This document shows positions 14,962 through 22,396 of a DNA stretch of 34,334 bases, in pieces (the first letter of the stretch is position 1; every line of letters starts with the position of its first letter). A program made the translations under genes and the position numbers. The DNA is from Chloroflexota bacterium. Lineage in GTDB: Bacteria; Chloroflexota; Dehalococcoidia; Dehalococcoidales; RBG-16-60-22. The stretch is taken from contig JAHJTL010000034.1 of the NCBI GenBank assembly GCA_018829775.1, positions 1-34,334 of the forward strand. The letters run 5' to 3'. The notes below the pieces were generated by a model. The model did not search any database and was not told the DNA's origin. It worked only from the letters and a program-made list of their open reading frames with translations.

Positions 14962-15972
14962 ATGAAAGTATCGGAGCTGGGGGAGTTCGGGCTGATTGAC
15001 CTCCTGGCCGAAATGATTTCCGCATCGCAGAATAAGAATGCGGCAGCATATCGTAAACTTTTAGTTGGCATCGGGGATGACGCCGCCGCCTGGAAAGGCG
15101 ATTCTTCTACTCAGCTGGCCACCACCGACTCGCTATTTCAGGACGTCCATTTCCGGTTGAGCACCACGCCCTGGTACGAGCTCGGCTGGAAGGCGCTGGC
15201 GGTCAATCTGAGCGACATTGCCGCCATGGGAGGCCTGCCCCAGTACGCTTTGGTCTCACTGGCACTGCCGCCGGATACGGAGGTGGATGACGTCAAAGCA
15301 ATGTACCAGGGGATGATTGAGCTGGCGCAGCGATTTGAGGTCGCCTTAATCGGCGGCGATACCTGCCGGGCACCTCTGGTATCGATTACGGTTACCGTCC
15401 TGGGCAGTGCCAAAGATAAAGATGGCAGGATGCTCACGCGTTCCGCAGCCCGGCCCGGGGAAAAAATCGCCGTGACCGGCGCGCTCGGCGCTGCAGCAGC
15501 CGGCATGGAGATGCTGGATAAGAAAATGCAATTCGATGCTGAGTCGAGCCGTCAACTGCGCCAGGCCTTTCTGCAACCTGAGCCGCGGGTGGCGGAGGGG
15601 CAACAACTGGTGGAACTGGGCGTGAAAGCGGCCATCGATATCAGCGACGGACTTATATCCGACCTGAAGCACGTCTGCGAGGCAAGCAGGGTCGGTGCCA
15701 GGGTCGAGATGGAACGGATACCGATTGCTCCTGCCGTGAGTGCTCACTTCAAGGACCGGGCGCTGGCGCTGGCCGCAGCCGGCGGTGAAGACTATGAACT
15801 GCTATTTACCGCCAGCGAAGAGAAGATAGCTAAAGTGAGAACAGTGCTCTCCTGTCCGGTAACGACCATCGGTGAGATTGTGGCTGAAGAGACGGGCAAT
15901 GTGGTCATAGTTGATGCGCATGACGCGCCGGTTGACCTGGAAAAGTCCGGGTGGGAGCATTTCGGCGCTTGA
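14962..15972 (+). CDS. thiL: Thiamine-monophosphate kinase
   Basis: ThiL phosphorylates thiamine monophosphate to the active cofactor thiamine diphosphate, using ATP. The 336-residue protein has the ThiL/PurM-like layout: N-terminal LGEFGLIDLL, the metal- and ATP-binding GIGDDAAAW, TTDSLFQDVHF, AVNLSDIAAMGGLPQYALVSLALP, LIGGDTCRA, and in the second half AAIDISDGLISDLKHVCEAS and GGEDYELLFT. All expected Asp clusters are present. It heads a run with the thioesterase-HAD fusion (12-nt gap) and ndk (12-nt gap). No other thiamine genes are in view. Confidence 0.96.
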   Translation: MKVSELGEFGLIDLLAEMISASQNKNAAAYRKLLVGIGDDAAAWKGDSSTQLATTDSLFQDVHFRLSTTPWYELGWKALAVNLSDIAAMGGLPQYALVSLALPPDTEVDDVKAMYQGMIELAQRFEVALIGGDTCRAPLVSITVTVLGSAKDKDGRMLTRSAARPGEKIAVTGALGAAAAGMEMLDKKMQFDAESSRQLRQAFLQPEPRVAEGQQLVELGVKAAIDISDGLISDLKHVCEASRVGARVEMERIPIAPAVSAHFKDRALALAAAGGEDYELLFTASEEKIAKVRTVLSCPVTTIGEIVAEETGNVVIVDAHDAPVDLEKSGWEHFGA

Positions 15973-15984
15973 AATAGTATCTGG

Positions 15985-17088
15985 ATGAAGGAAAGAATGA
16001 AAGGGAAAGACCAGGAATCCTCTGCAATGAAATCGGGTCAGGGTATGTGCTTCGGCTGCGGGCGGAAGAACCCGTTCGGTCTGCGTCTGAAATTCAAGCG
16101 GGATGGCAGGGGCGTCAGGACGGAGCACACCCCCGGCGAGTATTACCAGAGCTGGCCGGATATCATCCACGGCGGCATCATCGTCACCATGCTCGACGAG
16201 GCCATGGGACACGCCACCCTGATGAGTGGCAACTTCGGTTTTCTCACCGCATCGATACAGGTCAATCTCAAGCGTCCCGCCTACGTGAATGACAGGCTTA
16301 TTATAAGTGCTGAAGTGGGCAAGAACAATGGGAGGACGATTGAGGTGGCGGGGAAAATGTCTTTGCCCGACGGTACGCTGGTGGCCGACGGCAGAGCGGT
16401 GCAGGTCATCCTTGAGGGCAACCGGCTCGAGGCGGTTATCTGGGATATGGATGGGGTGATTGCCGATACGGCACCCTTCCATTTTCAGGCCTGGCAGGAG
16501 GTGTTTGGCAAAAGAAAAGTGCCTTACTCCAGAGAGGTCTTTCAGCGCAATTTCGGTAAACGGAATGATATCATTGTGCGGAGCATTGTCGGTGAAGGCT
16601 ACCCTGAAAATGAAATAGAAGCCATTCTGGTGGAGAAGGAAGGACTGTTCCGCGCCAAGGCAGCCGGCAATATCCAGCCGATTCCCGGCGCTTTAGGATT
16701 GATTGATGAGCTGAAAGAATATGGGGTAAAAGTGGCGCTGGCCACTTCCTCCCCGATTGAGAACGGGCAGTTTGTTACCCGACAGCTGGGCATCGAGGAT
16801 AGTTTTGACGTTACCGTTTGGGGCAGGGAGGTTACTGAAGGTAAACCGAGTCCTCAGATTTTCCTGCTCGCTGCCGAGCGACTGAAAGTTGACCCGGGCA
16901 ACTGCGTCGTTATCGAGGATGCGGTGGCCGGGGTTGCCGCGGCAAAACGGGCCGGGATGAAATGCCTTGCCGTGACCAACAGCCACCCGGGAGAAAAGCT
17001 CGGCGAGGCTGACCGCGTGGTTGATAGCCTGGAATATGTCAGCGTGGCCGACCTGGCGGCGATTTTCTATTCGCCGGAGAAAGGATGA
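15985..17088 (+). CDS. Fusion of PaaI-type hotdog thioesterase and HAD-family phosphatase
   Basis: A 367-residue two-domain protein. Residues about 18-145 are a hotdog thioesterase of the PaaI/YbgC type, with CFGCGRKNPFGL and the active-site helix HGGIIVTMLDEAMG. Residues about 148-360 are a complete HAD hydrolase of the beta-phosphoglucomutase-like subgroup: motif I DMDGVIADT, motif II LATSS, motif III Lys in TEGKPSPQIF, motif IV VVIEDAVAGV, and a helical cap between I and II. The domains join with almost no linker. The first would cleave an acyl-CoA and the second a phosphate ester; a joint pathway is not obvious. The start may instead be ATG 15997, which has AAGGAA upstream. Confidence 0.88.
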   Translation: MKERMKGKDQESSAMKSGQGMCFGCGRKNPFGLRLKFKRDGRGVRTEHTPGEYYQSWPDIIHGGIIVTMLDEAMGHATLMSGNFGFLTASIQVNLKRPAYVNDRLIISAEVGKNNGRTIEVAGKMSLPDGTLVADGRAVQVILEGNRLEAVIWDMDGVIADTAPFHFQAWQEVFGKRKVPYSREVFQRNFGKRNDIIVRSIVGEGYPENEIEAILVEKEGLFRAKAAGNIQPIPGALGLIDELKEYGVKVALATSSPIENGQFVTRQLGIEDSFDVTVWGREVTEGKPSPQIFLLAAERLKVDPGNCVVIEDAVAGVAAAKRAGMKCLAVTNSHPGEKLGEADRVVDSLEYVSVADLAAIFYSPEKG

Positions 17089-17100
17089 TAATTTAAAATC

Positions 17101-17529
17101 ATGGTGGCAATGGAAAGGTCCCTGGTGCTGGTTAAACCCGATGCCGTACAGAACGGGCAGGGCGGCGAAATTATCAGTCGCCTGGAAAAGCTGGGACTTA
17201 AGATGGTGGCGCGCAAGGTGTTGCGTATGGATAGAGCTCTGGCCGAGCAGCTCTATGCGATTCACCGGGATAAGCCTTTTTTTGGCGAACTGGTCGAATA
17301 TATGACGTCAGCGCCGATAGTGGCGGCGGTCTTTATGGGGGAGGGGGCGGTGGCAAAAATCAGGCAGGCAATGGGTGCCACCGACCCGGCCAAAGCCGAC
17401 GCGGGAACGATTCGAGCGGATTTTGGTCTGGATGTAAGGCGTAATGCGGTACACGGCTCCGACTCGGTGGAGACGGCGGAGAAAGAAATTCCCCTGTTCT
17501 TCTCTGAGGATGAAATCGTTGCCGCTTAG
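17101..17529 (+). CDS. ndk: Nucleoside diphosphate kinase
   Basis: Transfers the gamma-phosphate of ATP to nucleoside diphosphates through a phosphohistidine, balancing the NTP and dNTP pools. The 142-residue protein has ERSLVLVKPDAVQNG at the start, FGELVEYMTSAPIVAAV, a nucleotide-binding GATDPAKADAGTIRADF and the active-site histidine in NAVHGSDS, at normal family length. ATG 17101 and ATG 17110 are both possible starts; the second gives the more usual N-terminus (MERSLVLVKP). It is the last gene of the thiL run and converges with rsfS, leaving 15 nt between their stops. Confidence 0.96.
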   Translation: MVAMERSLVLVKPDAVQNGQGGEIISRLEKLGLKMVARKVLRMDRALAEQLYAIHRDKPFFGELVEYMTSAPIVAAVFMGEGAVAKIRQAMGATDPAKADAGTIRADFGLDVRRNAVHGSDSVETAEKEIPLFFSEDEIVAA

Positions 17530-17544
17530 AAACACCGGGCAATA

Positions 17545-17889
17545 TTAGTGGATTCTGAGCACCAGGTCGGCCTGGCCCCAGAGTCGGTCAAGCTGGTAGA
17601 ATTCCCGCTCCGATGTGGAGAATATGTGCACGATTACGTCGCCGTAGTCCAGCAGAAGCCAGCCTGAGTCTACCGTGCCTTCGTGGTGGATGGGAAGGAC
17701 CCCGTCCTTTTTCAGGCTGTGTTCCACGTCTTCAAAAATAGCCCTTATCTGCCGTTCGCTCTCTCCGGTGCAGATAACAAAGTAATCGGCAAAGCTGCAT
17801 ACCTTGCGGGTATCGAGCAGCACGATATCACCGGCCTGCTTGTCACCGGCCACATCCACTGCCCTTCGGGCTACTTCGATTCCTTCCAG
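17545..17889 (-). CDS. rsfS: Ribosomal silencing factor RsfS
   Basis: RsfS binds ribosomal protein uL14 on the large subunit and blocks subunit joining when nutrients are scarce. The family core is clear: AGDIVLLDTRKVCSFADYFVICTGESERQIRAI, then DSGWLLLDYGDVIVHIFSTSEREFYQLDRLW. Starting at GTG 17859 (104 residues) would remove most of the N-terminal helix that precedes GDIV in this family. Ten codons further up, CTG 17889 restores it (LEGIEVARRAV) and has GGGGAGG 8 nt upstream, so I extend the gene there; ATT 17892 is another possibility. This non-standard start is inference. An extended -10, TGCTATAAT, lies at 17922-17930 on the same strand. Confidence 0.85.
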   Translation of the reverse strand: MEGIEVARRAVDVAGDKQAGDIVLLDTRKVCSFADYFVICTGESERQIRAIFEDVEHSLKKDGVLPIHHEGTVDSGWLLLDYGDVIVHIFSTSEREFYQLDRLWGQADLVLRIH

Positions 17890-17921
17890 AATTCGGGCCT
17901 CCCCTACCTTTGGTACTTAAA

Positions 17922-17930
17922 ATTATAGCA
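17922..17930 (-). promoter_or_regulatory. Extended -10 promoter of rsfS
   Basis: TGCTATAAT on the minus strand, about 32 nt before the proposed CTG start. No convincing -35. It is divergent from the aromatic operon promoter. Confidence 0.55.
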
Positions 17931-17957
17931 TAGCTGCGGTAATTGTACAGGTGCATA

Positions 17958-17986
17958 TTGACAAAGCCTTTCGGGTGTGCTATGTT
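17958..17986 (+). promoter_or_regulatory. Promoter of the aromatic operon
   Basis: Perfect TTGACA at 17958-17963, a 17-nt spacer, and TATGTT at 17981-17986 preceded by TG at 17978-17979 (extended -10). The predicted start is near A17993, giving a leader of about 187 nt up to the terminator. Confidence 0.88.
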
Positions 17987-18020
17987 TGACATAAATAAAA
18001 GCGAAAAAATTTTGGTCGAG

Positions 18021-18110
18021 ATGAATAAGCACAAGTTTTACGCCTATTATTATTTTTATTACTTTTTCTGGCGCTCAAGCGCTGGGGAGGGCCTTGTTTG
18101 TATGAGCTAA
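18021..18110 (+). CDS. Aromatic-rich leader peptide of the aro operon attenuator
   Basis: A 29-codon frame from ATG 18021 to TAA 18108-18110, not similar to any protein I know but of unmistakable type. Residues 6-17 read FYAYYYFYYFFW: six Tyr, four Phe and one Trp in twelve codons, using both Phe and both Tyr codons. The ribosome site is weak (GGTCGAG at 18014-18020). In classical attenuators such as those of pheA and trp, such runs make the ribosome stall when the charged tRNA is scarce. Here all three aromatic amino acids are sampled, matching an operon that supplies all three. The aromatic codons end 10 nt before the antiterminator strand, and the stop codon lies just beyond it. Confidence 0.93.
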   Translation: MNKHKFYAYYYFYYFFWRSSAGEGLVCMS

Positions 18111-18167
18111 ACACAGCCAAAAGCTAAAGAAGATAAGAAATAAAGCAATCAGAAGAGCCCTCCCCGG
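18071..18167 (+). promoter_or_regulatory. Antiterminator and competing hairpins of the aro attenuator
   Basis: Bases 18082-18092 (CTGGGGAGGGC) pair with 18157-18167 (GCCCTCCCCGG) over 11 positions, one of them G-U. The second strand includes the 5' arm of the terminator, so the two structures exclude each other. A small hairpin GCGC-TCAA-GCGC at 18071-18082 directly follows the Trp codon and could act as the pause or protector stem. A further stem, 18090-18099 with 18109-18118, overlaps the antiterminator strand and spans the leader stop codon. A ribosome stalled on the aromatic codons leaves 18082-18092 free; one at the stop codon would sit on or against it. Confidence 0.85.
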
Positions 18168-18179
18168 AAGGGCTTTTTT
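18153..18179 (+). terminator. Intrinsic terminator of the aro attenuator
   Basis: AGCCCT (18156-18161) pairs with AGGGCT (18169-18174) around a 7-nt loop, extended by a G-U and A-T pairs at the base, and runs into six T residues (18174-18179). It lies 35 nt before the aroF start codon, after the leader peptide stop. Confidence 0.92.
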
Positions 18180-18214
18180 ATTTGCCCGTCATTGACAAAC
18201 TGAGGAGAAGGAAG

Positions 18215-19294
18215 ATGATAATCATGAAATCGGAAGCTAGTAAAGAGGAAATCGCCCACGTGGTGAAGGAGATTAAAAAATTTGGCCTTAAGGCCGATGT
18301 CTCGCAGGGGGAGTTCCGGACGGTAATCGGCCTGGTCGGCGATGAGAGAAAGGTGGACTTTTCCCACTTTGCCACCCTTCCCGGTGTGAAGGAGGCTATC
18401 CCGGTGGAATCGCCATACAAGCTTATCAGCCGGGAGTACGGCAAGCAATTTGATGAAGGGATAGACCGTCGGCCGATACAGGTGGGTAACGTGGCCATCG
18501 GTGGCGATGCTCTGGTAATTATTGCCGGGCCGTGCACCATTGAAAGCCGGTCGCAGCTCTTCCGCATCGCCGAGGAGGTGAAGAAAGCCGGCGCTCATAT
18601 ACTGCGGGGTGGCATATTCAAGCCCAGGAGTTCCGTCCATTCTTTCCAGGGACTGGGGGCCAACGGCCATGATGAAGCGGAGGAAGCGTTGCGGTGGTTG
18701 CATGAGGCCGGACAGCGCTTTGAGATGCCAGTGGTAACGGAAGTAAGGGGGGAGGCACAGATTGACCTGGTGGCCAGCTACGCTGATATAATACAGATTG
18801 GTGCCCGCAATATGTACAGCCAGGACCTGCTTGCCAGCGTGGCCAGAGCCGGGAAACCGGTCCTGTTCAAGCGCCACTTCGGTGCCGGCGTTGATGAGTT
18901 TCTGTCTTTCGCCGAATACATGGCGGCGGAGGGCAACAAGGATATTATTCTGTGTGAGCGCGGCATATTGCCCGTGGGAAAGGGAAAAAACTACACCCGC
19001 TATACCTTTGACCTCTCGGCGATTCCGGCAATTCAGAAGGAGACCTACCTGCCGGTGGTTGCCGACCCCAGCCATGCCACCGGGCGGCGCGACCTTATTT
19101 TCAATATGAGCTGCGCGGCAGTTGCCGCCGGGGCGAGCGGCCTGATGATAGAGACACACTATGACCCGTCGGAGGCGCTGGTTGACGGTATGCAGATGAT
19201 AACGCCGGATGAGTTGAAAGAGGTTATCGGCGCCTGCCAGAAAATCCACGAACTGGTTGCCCCCAGGCACGAAGTAAAGGCGGTTAGTGGATGA
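18215..19294 (+). CDS. aroF: 3-deoxy-7-phosphoheptulonate (DAHP) synthase, type I-beta with N-terminal regulatory domain
   Basis: Condenses phosphoenolpyruvate and erythrose-4-phosphate to DAHP, the first step of the shikimate pathway. Of 359 residues, about 1-75 form a ferredoxin-like (ACT-like) regulatory domain (KEEIAHVVKEIKKFGLKADVSQGEFRTVIGLVG); in the Thermotoga enzyme of this type it gates the active site in response to Tyr and Phe. The barrel shows VIIAGPCTIES, LRGGIFKPRSS (PEP and E4P binding), QIGARNM, PVLFKRHFGAG, ILCERGI and VVADPSHATGRR (metal ligands). I start at ATG 18215, with GAGGAG at 18202-18207; a TTG at 18182 would lie against the terminator T-run. The enzyme thus seems controlled both by its own domain and by the attenuator. 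aroB overlaps its end by 4 nt. Confidence 0.96.
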   Translation: MIIMKSEASKEEIAHVVKEIKKFGLKADVSQGEFRTVIGLVGDERKVDFSHFATLPGVKEAIPVESPYKLISREYGKQFDEGIDRRPIQVGNVAIGGDALVIIAGPCTIESRSQLFRIAEEVKKAGAHILRGGIFKPRSSVHSFQGLGANGHDEAEEALRWLHEAGQRFEMPVVTEVRGEAQIDLVASYADIIQIGARNMYSQDLLASVARAGKPVLFKRHFGAGVDEFLSFAEYMAAEGNKDIILCERGILPVGKGKNYTRYTFDLSAIPAIQKETYLPVVADPSHATGRRDLIFNMSCAAVAAGASGLMIETHYDPSEALVDGMQMITPDELKEVIGACQKIHELVAPRHEVKAVSG

Positions 19295-20376
19295 GAGAGA
19301 TTAGCGTAGCGCTGGGCAGTAAAAGCTACCCGGTATTTATCGGGTCTGGACTGCTGTCTCAAACGGGCCGCTATCTGAAGGGACGCGGATTTGCCGACCG
19401 GCTGGTGGTTATCACTGACTCCACCGTGAACAGACTGTATGGTCGCACACTGAGCCTGGCTCTGGAAGATGATGGGTTCGGGGTCAGCACCCTTGAGTTG
19501 CCCCCCGGTGAAGAGCAGAAGTCGCTGGAAAACGCTGGCCTGCTATACGAGCAACTGACCGCGGTTCGTGCCGAGAGGACGACGCCAATTCTGGCGCTGG
19601 GAGGAGGCGTAATCGGTGACCTGGCGGGGTTTGTGGCGGCCACCTATCAGAGGGGGGTGCCGCTGGTGCAGCTGCCGACCACGCTGCTTGCCCAGGTAGA
19701 CAGCAGTGTTGGCGGGAAGGTGGCGGTGGACCACGGTCAATTGAAGAACATGATAGGTGCCTTCTACCAGCCGGAAATGGTCATCACCGATACCAGTACC
19801 TTGAAATCTCTGCCTGATGAAGAACTGGTCAATGGGCTGGCCGAGGTTATTAAAAGCGCGACCATACGGGATGGTCGGTTCTTTTCCTTTCTGGAGGAGA
19901 ATATGGAAAAGATAAAATCACTTGATGAGGATATTCTGGAGGAGACTGTATATCAGTCGGTGAAAATCAAAGCGGAGGTGGTGGCGGAGGACGAGTTGGA
20001 CATGGGCTTGAGGCATATTTTGAATTACGGCCATACCATCGGACATGCGGTTGAATCGGTCTCCGATTTCAAAATAAAGCACGGCAAAGCGGTGGCCATC
20101 GGAATGGTGGCAGCTGCCCGAATCTCCAATAAGCGCGGAATGCTTGGAGATAACGAAGTGAGAAGACTACTGGGATTAATAGAGCAGGCCGGCCTGCCCA
20201 CGAAGATTCCCGACCTCGGGGTTGAGGAAATAATACAGGCGATGCAGCATGACAAGAAAGTGCGTGAGGGAAAAGCCAGGTTCGTACTGCTGAAATCAAT
20301 CGGAAATGCGGTGGTTGCCGATGACGTTTCTCCAAATTTAGTCGAAGAGGTATTAACTCAGAATGACACGACCTAA
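19291..20376 (+). CDS. aroB: 3-dehydroquinate synthase
   Basis: Converts DAHP to 3-dehydroquinate, with NAD and a divalent metal, the second step of the pathway. The 361 residues show ELPPGEEQKSLENA, the NAD-binding ALGGGVIGDLAGFVAATYQRGVPLVQLPTTLLAQVDSSVGGKVAVDHGQ region, the metal-binding Glu in NGLAEVIKSA, and two His-bearing segments around ILNYGHTIGHAVE. All are canonical. ATG 19291 overlaps the aroF stop as ATGA, and the end overlaps aroD by 14 nt, so expression is coupled to its neighbours. Confidence 0.97.
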   Translation: MREISVALGSKSYPVFIGSGLLSQTGRYLKGRGFADRLVVITDSTVNRLYGRTLSLALEDDGFGVSTLELPPGEEQKSLENAGLLYEQLTAVRAERTTPILALGGGVIGDLAGFVAATYQRGVPLVQLPTTLLAQVDSSVGGKVAVDHGQLKNMIGAFYQPEMVITDTSTLKSLPDEELVNGLAEVIKSATIRDGRFFSFLEENMEKIKSLDEDILEETVYQSVKIKAEVVAEDELDMGLRHILNYGHTIGHAVESVSDFKIKHGKAVAIGMVAAARISNKRGMLGDNEVRRLLGLIEQAGLPTKIPDLGVEEIIQAMQHDKKVREGKARFVLLKSIGNAVVADDVSPNLVEEVLTQNDTT

Positions 20377-21019
20377 AATCTGCGCCTCCATAGTGAATAG
20401 TGACCTTGAAGCTATCAAACGTGTTGAGCCGCTGGTTGATTTATACGAGATGCGAATAGACCTGATTGGCCCCGAATGGAAGGAGTTCGCCGGGCAGCTT
20501 TCGAAACCCTGGATTGCCTGCAATCGGAAACGGGACGAAGGGGGAATCTGGCAGGGTAGTGAGGAAGAAAGGCTCGCCGAGTTGCTCCGCGCTCTGAAAC
20601 TGGGTGCGGGGATAATCGATATTGAGCTCAGCACGGAAAACCTCGCTGATGTTGTGACACGAATTAAAGAAAAGGCAAAATGCCTGATTTCCTGTCACGA
20701 TACGGAAGAAACGCCTTCGATTGCTGTGATGAAGGAGCTGGTGCAGAAGCAGTTGGCTGCCGGTGCCGATATCTGCAAGGTGGTTACAACCGCCCGGAAA
20801 TTCGAGGACAATGTGAGCACCCTGCAGCTAATCAGGGAATTTCCTGAAGAAAGAATTATCTCGTTTGCCATGGGGCCGCTTGGCTCTGTGAGTCGACTTC
20901 TCTGCCCACTGGTGGGCGGTGAGTTCATCTACGCTTCCATAGAACCGGGTGGAGAGGCGGCGTCGGGGCAGATTACGGCGGGCGACCTGCGAAAAATTTA
21001 CGAAATGGTGAAAGGATGA
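20363..21019 (+). CDS. aroD: 3-dehydroquinate dehydratase, type I
   Basis: Dehydrates 3-dehydroquinate to 3-dehydroshikimate through a Schiff base. The 218-residue protein belongs to the type I (AroD, aldolase-like) class, not type II: EMRID at residues 29-33 binds the substrate, His112 in ISCHDTEETPS is the general acid/base, and Lys139 in ICKVVTTA is the Schiff-base lysine. SFAMGPLGSVSRLLCPLVGG and the C-terminal GQITAGDLRKI are typical. It overlaps aroB by 14 nt and aroE by 4 nt. The length is slightly shorter than the E. coli enzyme (252) but is common in this class. Confidence 0.95.
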   Translation: MTRPKICASIVNSDLEAIKRVEPLVDLYEMRIDLIGPEWKEFAGQLSKPWIACNRKRDEGGIWQGSEEERLAELLRALKLGAGIIDIELSTENLADVVTRIKEKAKCLISCHDTEETPSIAVMKELVQKQLAAGADICKVVTTARKFEDNVSTLQLIREFPEERIISFAMGPLGSVSRLLCPLVGGEFIYASIEPGGEAASGQITAGDLRKIYEMVKG

Positions 21020-21879
21020 GCTCCATAACCGGAAAAACAAGGGTCTGCGGGATAATCGGCGACCCCATAGAGCACAGCATGTCGCCGGTGATGCATAACG
21101 CCGCCTTCGAAGCGCTTGGCCTAGACTATGCCTACCTTCCATTTCGCGTGCGGCGGGAGGAGCTGCCGGAGGCGATAGCCGGCATCAGGGCACTCAACCT
21201 CGTTGGTCTGAACGTTACCCTACCGCATAAGGTGGACGTAATCCCGCTACTGGATAGACTGGACGCGATGGCGGAGAGAATGGGGGCGGTGAACACCATT
21301 GTCAATGAAAATGGAGTGCTCGCCGGCTACAATACCGATGCCCCCGGCTTTCTTCAGGCACTGCTGGTGAAAGGTATTGAGCCCGATGGTAAGAAAATCG
21401 CCATACTGGGCTCCGGCGGTGCCGCCAAAGGAATCTCCTTTATCCTCGCCGAGGCAGGCGCCAGTCTGGTCATCCTGAACCGCACTCTTCCCAAAGCAGA
21501 AGAGCTGGCATCCCAGATTGCGCAATACTATCATAAAAAACTGGAAGCGATGACATTAAGCGAGGAGAACATGGCTAAGGCGCTTGGTGGGGCCGATGTT
21601 CTGGTCAATACCACCAGCGTGGGCATGGTTCCCGGCGTTGACCAGACCCCCGTGCCGGCAAGACTGCTCAAATCAGATATGACCGTTTTCGATATCGTGT
21701 ATAACCCCCTGGAAACAAGGCTGCTCAGGGAGGCGAAGGCAGCCGGTGCCCGGACCATAGACGGGCTGGATATGCTCGTCTGGCAGGGCGTGCTGGCCTT
21801 TGAGAAATTTACCGGCCGGAAAGCACCGCTTGAAATCATGAAACAGGCAGCGGCAAAGGCTTTATCACATGAAAAGTAA
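21016..21879 (+). CDS. aroE: Shikimate dehydrogenase
   Basis: Reduces 3-dehydroshikimate to shikimate with NADPH. The 287 residues start with GIIGDPIEHSMSPVMHNAAF (the shikimate-binding SxS motif), then VTLPHKVDVIPLLD (catalytic Lys), GAVNTIV, GYNTDAPGF (catalytic Asp), the dinucleotide-binding ILGSGGAAKGISFILAEAGASLVILNRTLPKAEEL, and VNTTSVGM. The basic residue after NRT is the usual NADP determinant in AroE; here the sequence reads NRTLPKAEEL. It overlaps aroD by 4 nt and aroK by 11 nt. Confidence 0.96.
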   Translation: MSSITGKTRVCGIIGDPIEHSMSPVMHNAAFEALGLDYAYLPFRVRREELPEAIAGIRALNLVGLNVTLPHKVDVIPLLDRLDAMAERMGAVNTIVNENGVLAGYNTDAPGFLQALLVKGIEPDGKKIAILGSGGAAKGISFILAEAGASLVILNRTLPKAEELASQIAQYYHKKLEAMTLSEENMAKALGGADVLVNTTSVGMVPGVDQTPVPARLLKSDMTVFDIVYNPLETRLLREAKAAGARTIDGLDMLVWQGVLAFEKFTGRKAPLEIMKQAAAKALSHEK

Positions 21880-22396
21880 CATTGCCCTCATCGGTTTCAT
21901 GGGAACGGGAAAGACGGCGGTGGGTAGATTGCTGGCCGAAAAGCTGGGCAGGGAATTTATTGAACTGGATGCACTCATTGAAAAGAGGGCGGAAAAGTCC
22001 ATCCCCGAAATCTTTCAGCAGGATGGGGAAATCGCTTTCCGTGAGCGCGAGATTGAGGCGACCAGAGAGGTGGCGGAAAAGAAAAACGCGGTGATTGCCT
22101 GCGGCGGCGGCGTTGTCCTGAACCAGATAAACATTGACCGGCTCAGGAAAAACAGCGTGATTGTATATCTGACGGCATCGCCCGAGGTGATTTTGAAGAG
22201 GACATTATCTGATAAAGATGAAAGGCCACTGCTGGTAGCAGAGAATAAGGCTTCAAAGATTGAAGTGCTCTTGAAATTCAGAAAACCGTTCTATGAACGC
22301 GCGGCTGATATAACGGTGGATACTTCCGAACTGAAAGTGACCGAGGTGGTCGAGCAGATACTAGCCGGATTAAGTGAGTATGAAAGTCACCGTTGA
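21869..22396 (+). CDS. aroK: Shikimate kinase
   Basis: Phosphorylates shikimate at the 3-hydroxyl with ATP. The 175-residue P-loop kinase has Walker A GFMGTGKTAVGR at residues 9-20, the shikimate-binding FIELDALIEKRA, EIAFREREIEA (substrate Arg), the IACGGGVVLN loop and a lid Arg in DERPLL. ATG 21869 lies within the last codons of aroE (11-nt overlap), and its own end overlaps aroA by 17 nt if ATG 22380 is used. Normal length and all catalytic residues present. Confidence 0.95.
   Translation: MKSNIALIGFMGTGKTAVGRLLAEKLGREFIELDALIEKRAEKSIPEIFQQDGEIAFREREIEATREVAEKKNAVIACGGGVVLNQINIDRLRKNSVIVYLTASPEVILKRTLSDKDERPLLVAENKASKIEVLLKFRKPFYERAADITVDTSELKVTEVVEQILAGLSEYESHR

Noticed and set aside
17993-18180. 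T-box riboswitch upstream of the aromatic operon
   Set aside because: No T-box consensus bulge or specifier loop is visible, while a leader peptide with stacked aromatic codons is present.
18182-18214. TTG 18182 as the start of aroF
   Set aside because: It abuts the T-run of the terminator and has no ribosome site; ATG 18215 has GAGGAG at the right distance.
18149-19270. A 373-codon open frame on the minus strand across aroF
   Set aside because: It lies wholly antisense to an unmistakable DAHP synthase and across the attenuator terminator, has no recognisable domain, and reflects codon bias of a GC-rich gene.
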